Shown here: positions 59,588 through 64,000 of the stretch, one piece after another
How the letters are laid out: every line of letters begins with the position of its first letter
How positions within the stretch are numbered: the first letter of the stretch is position 1
Assembly: GCF_017562075.2 (NCBI RefSeq)
Contig: NC_054082.1
Span: forward strand, 43,671,797-43,735,796
Source of the DNA: Anopheles merus
Lineage: Eukaryota; Arthropoda; Insecta; Diptera; Culicidae
Reading direction: 5' to 3'
Length of the DNA stretch: 64,000 nucleotides
The notes under the pieces: model-generated
Told to the model about the DNA's origin: nothing
The model's input: the letters and a program-made list of their open reading frames with translations, nothing else
Databases searched by the model: none
Made by a program: the position numbers and the translations under genes

Positions 59588-60127
59588 GGGGCCCTTTCCG
59601 TTGTAAGTTCGTAGGCTGAAATTTCAGCCTGTCAGCTGTTTGCATTGTATAGCAGTTTTCGAGCAGCTATCTAAGTGTGTATAATATACAGGTGGGCTTA
59701 TCCCAAGGTGTATGAATTTAGAAGGCTGATTTTTATCGCTTCTGCTTCTAAATGAAGATTTTAATAGTGTTTTGAGTATTCGTCAAGCCTCAAGAAAGCT
59801 TGTTTGAACAAAAGTTTTCACCCAACCTGCCAAAAAGTGATATTCAAATTTGGTTTTAAAAAACATGCTATGAGACCACCTGGACTACATAGACTTTGAT
59901 TCTAGATTCCACCACGTGATCTCTTAAATGCACCTTGGGGTAAATGTAAACAACACCGTGTTTTCGAGCAGGTAATCGAATCTAATTCTAGCTTTGTGGC
60001 TAGAATAATCTAGACTGAAAATTGCAGGCTAGTTTTGTGTGTGGTTTTGTATGGAGTGTTTACATGATTTCAGCCTCCAACTGTCAAACCCCATACAAAA
60101 AACTGACTAGAATCGTGAAGGGTCCCA
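59588..60127. mobile_element. MITE-like element with short imperfect TIRs
   Basis: The left end GGGGCCCTTTCCG and the right end, read on the minus strand as GGGACCCTTCACG, are imperfect inverted repeats. The sequence just outside has TTAA on both sides (near 59580 and 60130), a possible TTAA target duplication, though not flush with the ends. Inside are CCCAAGGTGTAT at 59702 and its inverted partner near 59933, direct repeats of TTTTCGAGCAG at 59656 and 59966, and a perfect 18-bp palindrome AGGCTGAAATTTCAGCCT at 59612. There is no transposase frame. Confidence 0.4.
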
Positions 60128-60186
60128 TTAATGGATTTTTGTGTAAAAGTTTAAAGCCACTCTAAAAAGCTTTCGATACTAATTAA

Positions 60187-60280
60187 GTACCACGTAACCG
60201 GAGAGTCTTCAATCCTTGCTACGGGGAGACGGTCCATGTGAGACTTGAACCCACGATAGACATGTGGTTAAGTCGTGCAA
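60187..60280 (-). mobile_element. SINE fragment, SINE200-like (tRNA-derived)
   Basis: Read on the minus strand there is an RNA polymerase III B-box-like GGGTTCAAGTCTCA, followed by the tail CCGTCTCCCCGTAGCAAGGA and a segment ending in TTACGTGGTA. This matches from memory the 3' part of the SINE200 family of mosquitoes (CCCCGTAGC..GGA..CTACGTGGTA). The A-box side is diverged, so this is a partial, old copy. Confidence 0.65.
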
Positions 60281-63200
60281 GTTCACGAATATATCACAGG
60301 ACCTTCAACTTAACAACTATGTAGATGGCAATTTGTTATCTCTTTATTAAATATTGCAGTTTTTAAGTGTTCCAGCGTTTTATCAATGAAATCAATTTTA
60401 TTTTATTTTTCTATTAAGAGCGTTTATCATTAAAAAAAAAAACAAATCATAAACGAAAAGTGTGGATGTGGATGATTTTACACATTAAAGTTCCCTGTTC
60501 CCTGACCGTGGTTACTTTACGTTCAATAACGTGCCATAGCAAAATACATTTTAATTTGTTTTATTTCTGCCCACATTCCTGCAACATTCCAGCAAGTGGT
60601 ACGCAAGAAAACGTACGTACCCATCCCGATAAGATTCCAATGCTCCTATCATGTTATCTTTCATGGTATGCCCGGCTACCCGCCCACCATCTTCCACTGG
60701 ACCGAATGTAGGTATTCGGAAAATTTACGATGATTACCCCAAAGCGCACTGTTTGTTGAGGAATTTCTTTTCGACCGCTTTTCTCAAAAGCGTACGAAAA
60801 TGTAGAGAGCAATAAAGAATCGTCTGATGAAGCTAATCTCGTGGAGCTTTGGTGAAGACTAACGGTCACTCGATAGGAGGGGATCGGGGCCAATTGACTG
60901 GCTACCGTATTCGAGGTTACTTTCCCGATAAGCCAAACTTTTGGACGCAATGGACCGGTCGTTTGAGCAGGGTGATTTTTTGCCCCTCCCCATCACAAGC
61001 TATCTTCGTTCACAGACAGCGTCAACCTCCAGCAGCAGGACCAGAATAAATGACTCCGACAAAGCGGGCAAGCATATGCGAATCGATGGCTTAAACGGGA
61101 TAGCCCGTATGCTGCCCGAACAACGGCCACGACGAACAAAGCATCACAAAATATATATATGCATATATCAGATCGCATCGGGGCGATGTGACAAGAAAAA
61201 TCTTCCCGTCTTCCCAGCGGGCACGGGCCATACGGTACGGCAGTATCAGCGCAGTACCACACTGGGTTGGAATTTCGCCAAACAAATCCTGCTACACGTG
61301 CTCGGTACGCTCGGAACGACGCGATGCCCATGCATATCCGATCTGAGCAGATTACGAACATGCTCGGGACACGGAGTGCACCAAAAATTCTTTATCTGCC
61401 AGGCTAACGTGCGTTCGTGCAAGGGTTCGCTCTCTGGAAAGGAATGGCAAAAGAAAACAGATCCCGGGCTCCTGCACCGGGTTCGTTATATTATACATTC
61501 ATATCCCGGGTCGAGTCAAGGCGCTCAGAAGTACTTCCGGTTACGGTTGAGGCATTAGATGGCTTTTGTCAATTTATCGGATCCCGCTGTTCTCGGCAGC
61601 AGCTCCCCTATAAGGCAAGACATTTTGTGAAAGACGTACGAAGGTGTTTTTTGAGAAGCACCCACTAGCACTCCAGGAAGCAAGCGGGATGAGATAGCAA
61701 ATAATATTTATCGACCATTGTAACCTTACCGAGGTCCGTTCGATAACCGGCATGGCTCCGAATGGTATTGCTTGTGTGAAAGAAAAAGGTAAACGCAAAA
61801 AATCAAACCCTTCATGAACCATTCTGCTGCCGACTTTGTTTACAGTGGAACTATTTCGTGGTGGGGCGGGCGATCGATTTCCGAGAAAATGAGAGTGCCC
61901 AAATTAGCTTCTTTTATTCATGCCTGTGAGCAAACGGTGAACAGTCCAATGGCCCAAAACTAGTCCCCTTTGGGTTTAGAAGAATGCAAAAGGATCCTTT
62001 TGCTGTACCGTCCCGAGGTTGGCGCCCGCCACCAGGAACCTGTCGAGATACACATCGGCTCCTCAGTATGCTTTCAAAAGAATCCTTTAGTTTCCTTGCT
62101 CAATTGGTGCAGTAGCAGAGTGGCAAGGCGAAACTCTCGCAGGTGAGTGCTAAAGGGAATCGGTCCACGTCCGGTACTGACCCTTTCGTGGCCGAGTTTG
62201 CATAAACTGTCATGTTAAACAGATCGTGCACCACCGGGTGTTGGAGAGCTAATAAGTGTTCCTAACGACGAAGCGACCCAAAAAGTCTGCTGTATCGGAT
62301 ATCTGGCACCCCTTTCGACTGGGGTCGCAACTAATGAGCACTATGCTACATATTTCAATAAATGTCAGCCTCGACACTGCTACTGTATGAGACGAATAAA
62401 CAAACTCAGAACATTCCCGCCATTGTATCCTTAGGAGATTGTGTCAGGTGTGATTGAAGATAGGAGTACGATACGGCCACACCCTATTCTCATCAGGCAC
62501 ACATACACACACGTCATGAGCCATACTAATAATGATTTAATAAAAATTCAAATTAAGCCATTAATTATTCATGAAAACATGAAAGCATTACAATGGCTTG
62601 AGTGGGCGAGCATTAAGTGGAAGGCGCAAGTAAAGGGAAGGAAAAATATTATTATTATTTTTATGATCCAACGCCTGTCTCATGAAACGGTGTCTGAGAC
62701 CCCGTTTGGAAAGCTGAGGGAGTGAGTGTGTTACAAGCGTGCGGCATGATTGAGTGGTTGACATGCACAAATACCATGCGTGAATGCCACACGGGTTGTC
62801 TTAAGCGTCGCAAACAAGGCAGCATGTGACGGCTTTTTTTTTTTTTTTGCTTAACGTTGGTATATCGCGTTTTCTCTTGCCGAGTTAAGCCACTTCTTTT
62901 TGTTCGTCCATAATTTTTGTTGAAACGAAAAACTTTTCCACACGTAAAAAAATCCGATTTGGAAAGATAAAGTGAAGGCGCAAAACTGTTATGAAAAGCG
63001 CTCCTTGACGATGAAGGTGGTTTTCACTTTGATTTTCGTGCGTATCCGAAAGAAAGCAAAAACGCTCAAAGAGGGGAAAGGCTTTTCTGCTGAAGATGTT
63101 ATTACACTTTTATCGTCTCCGTATGGTTGCATGATACCGTGTGCTTAAAACTCGACACGTTGATTGATTTAAGGTTACTTTCGCCTTGCGTAGAGCACAA

Positions 63201-64000
63201 CTTTATATCATGTGAAGGTAAAGAACTGGCCGTATAACATCGTTGGCATAACCAATATGGAGAAGGTCGAACGCAACATTTAGTCCAGTGGCGAACGTTT
63301 TATCTGACAGCTCCCTCCTTGACCGCAGTGTGTGCGGTTTTGTGGCTTTTTATTAGTACGGTAAACTGACCGTTAAGGTTCAGGTCTTGGAAGAAGCTTT
63401 CTTCTCAATTGCATTTACTTTTGCACCTTACCGCAGATGGGGTGCTCATTGTGTGATTGATTTTGTTTGGACTTTGTTCAAAACCGCACAGTAATTGCCC
63501 GCAGTAATTCGATGCATTGGGTTGGACGTCATCATAAATCAAAGCGTCTGATGACTAGTGCGGTGGAAAAAATAACCGACGTGAATTGAATTCTTCTTGG
63601 TTACTTTACGCGCATCTACAGTGGTTAATATTAAATAGAACAAACATGATACGATATGAATGTAAAGAATCGCAAACATGGAAGTGCTGATAGATGATAC
63701 TGAAACTGTACGCTAGGTCGATATTTACGTTTACTCTGGATTTTAAATAAACTTTATATGATTTTTCTAATACTGGGACGAAGATTTGAAGTCGAAATAA
63801 CTATAACGAAACAGCCAGAACTAAAAAAAGCTGAGCTATATGAAGCAAATCTTTATAATGTATAAATTAAAACAAATATGTATTTTGAATGTGAAAACAA
63901 ATATTTTTTCCATCATTAGCAAATATTAAAGAAGTGCTTATTTTTAGAACTGAACCGAATGTATTGTTCCAATGATGAAATCCGACCCGTGCTGTGGTCA
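60281..64000. other. Gene-free stretch
   Basis: No supported exon or RNA gene. An E-box CACGTG lies at 61295-61300. This may include the cwo promoter or first exon, which I could not locate. Confidence 0.45.

Noticed and set aside
62095..62160. Possible tRNA-like sequence (GTGCAGTAGCAGAGTGGCAAGGCG)
   Set aside because: It resembles the A-box side of a Leu/Ser tRNA, but I find no matching B box or acceptor stem pairing.

Overview
This window is insect nuclear DNA, most probably from a mosquito and plausibly Anopheles. The evidence is short spliced genes with GT..AG introns, AT-rich spacers with many CT/GA microsatellites, a SINE200-like tRNA-derived repeat, and recognisable insect genes including the circadian bHLH-Orange repressor clockwork orange. 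A 100-N assembly gap lies at 51631-51730.

Layout. 1-7779 is AT/T-rich sequence without supported exons, probably intron. 7780-9012 is a long His/Gly/Asn/Gln-rich terminal exon on the + strand. A second large, low-complexity terminal exon on the + strand lies at 21201-23283. No exon is visible between them, both can be entered in phase 0, and they may be alternative last exons of one gene whose conserved core lies outside the window. Neither was identified.

25.3-47.2 kb is a compact gene cluster. A mitochondrial ACOT9-type acyl-CoA thioesterase (minus, 5 exons) is divergent from a REXO1-type RNA exonuclease (plus, 7 exons). REXO1 converges on a secreted phospholipase A2 with a very long N-terminal extension (minus, 5 exons). 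Next come Brd8, a Tip60/NuA4 complex subunit with a C-terminal bromodomain (minus), and clockwork orange (minus). Between Brd8 and cwo are a 377-bp element with terminal inverted repeats and a 15-bp minisatellite.

47.2-64 kb is almost gene-free and probably holds the long 5' intron(s) and promoter of cwo. It contains E-boxes, a possible extra exon, the assembly gap with a truncated ORF, a pair of overlapping micro-ORFs at 53.5-53.8 kb, a MITE-like element and a SINE.

The genes do not form a pathway. Two encode nuclear regulators (Brd8, cwo), one a nuclear/RNA exonuclease, one a mitochondrial lipid enzyme and one a secreted lipid enzyme. Three of them (Brd8, cwo twice, PLA2) show breaks that one extra base would repair. 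That suggests scattered one-base deletions in the assembly rather than biology. The least explained signals are the in-frame TAG at 7819 ahead of a 397-codon open frame, the TAATG-overlapping micro-ORF pair, and the minisatellite.
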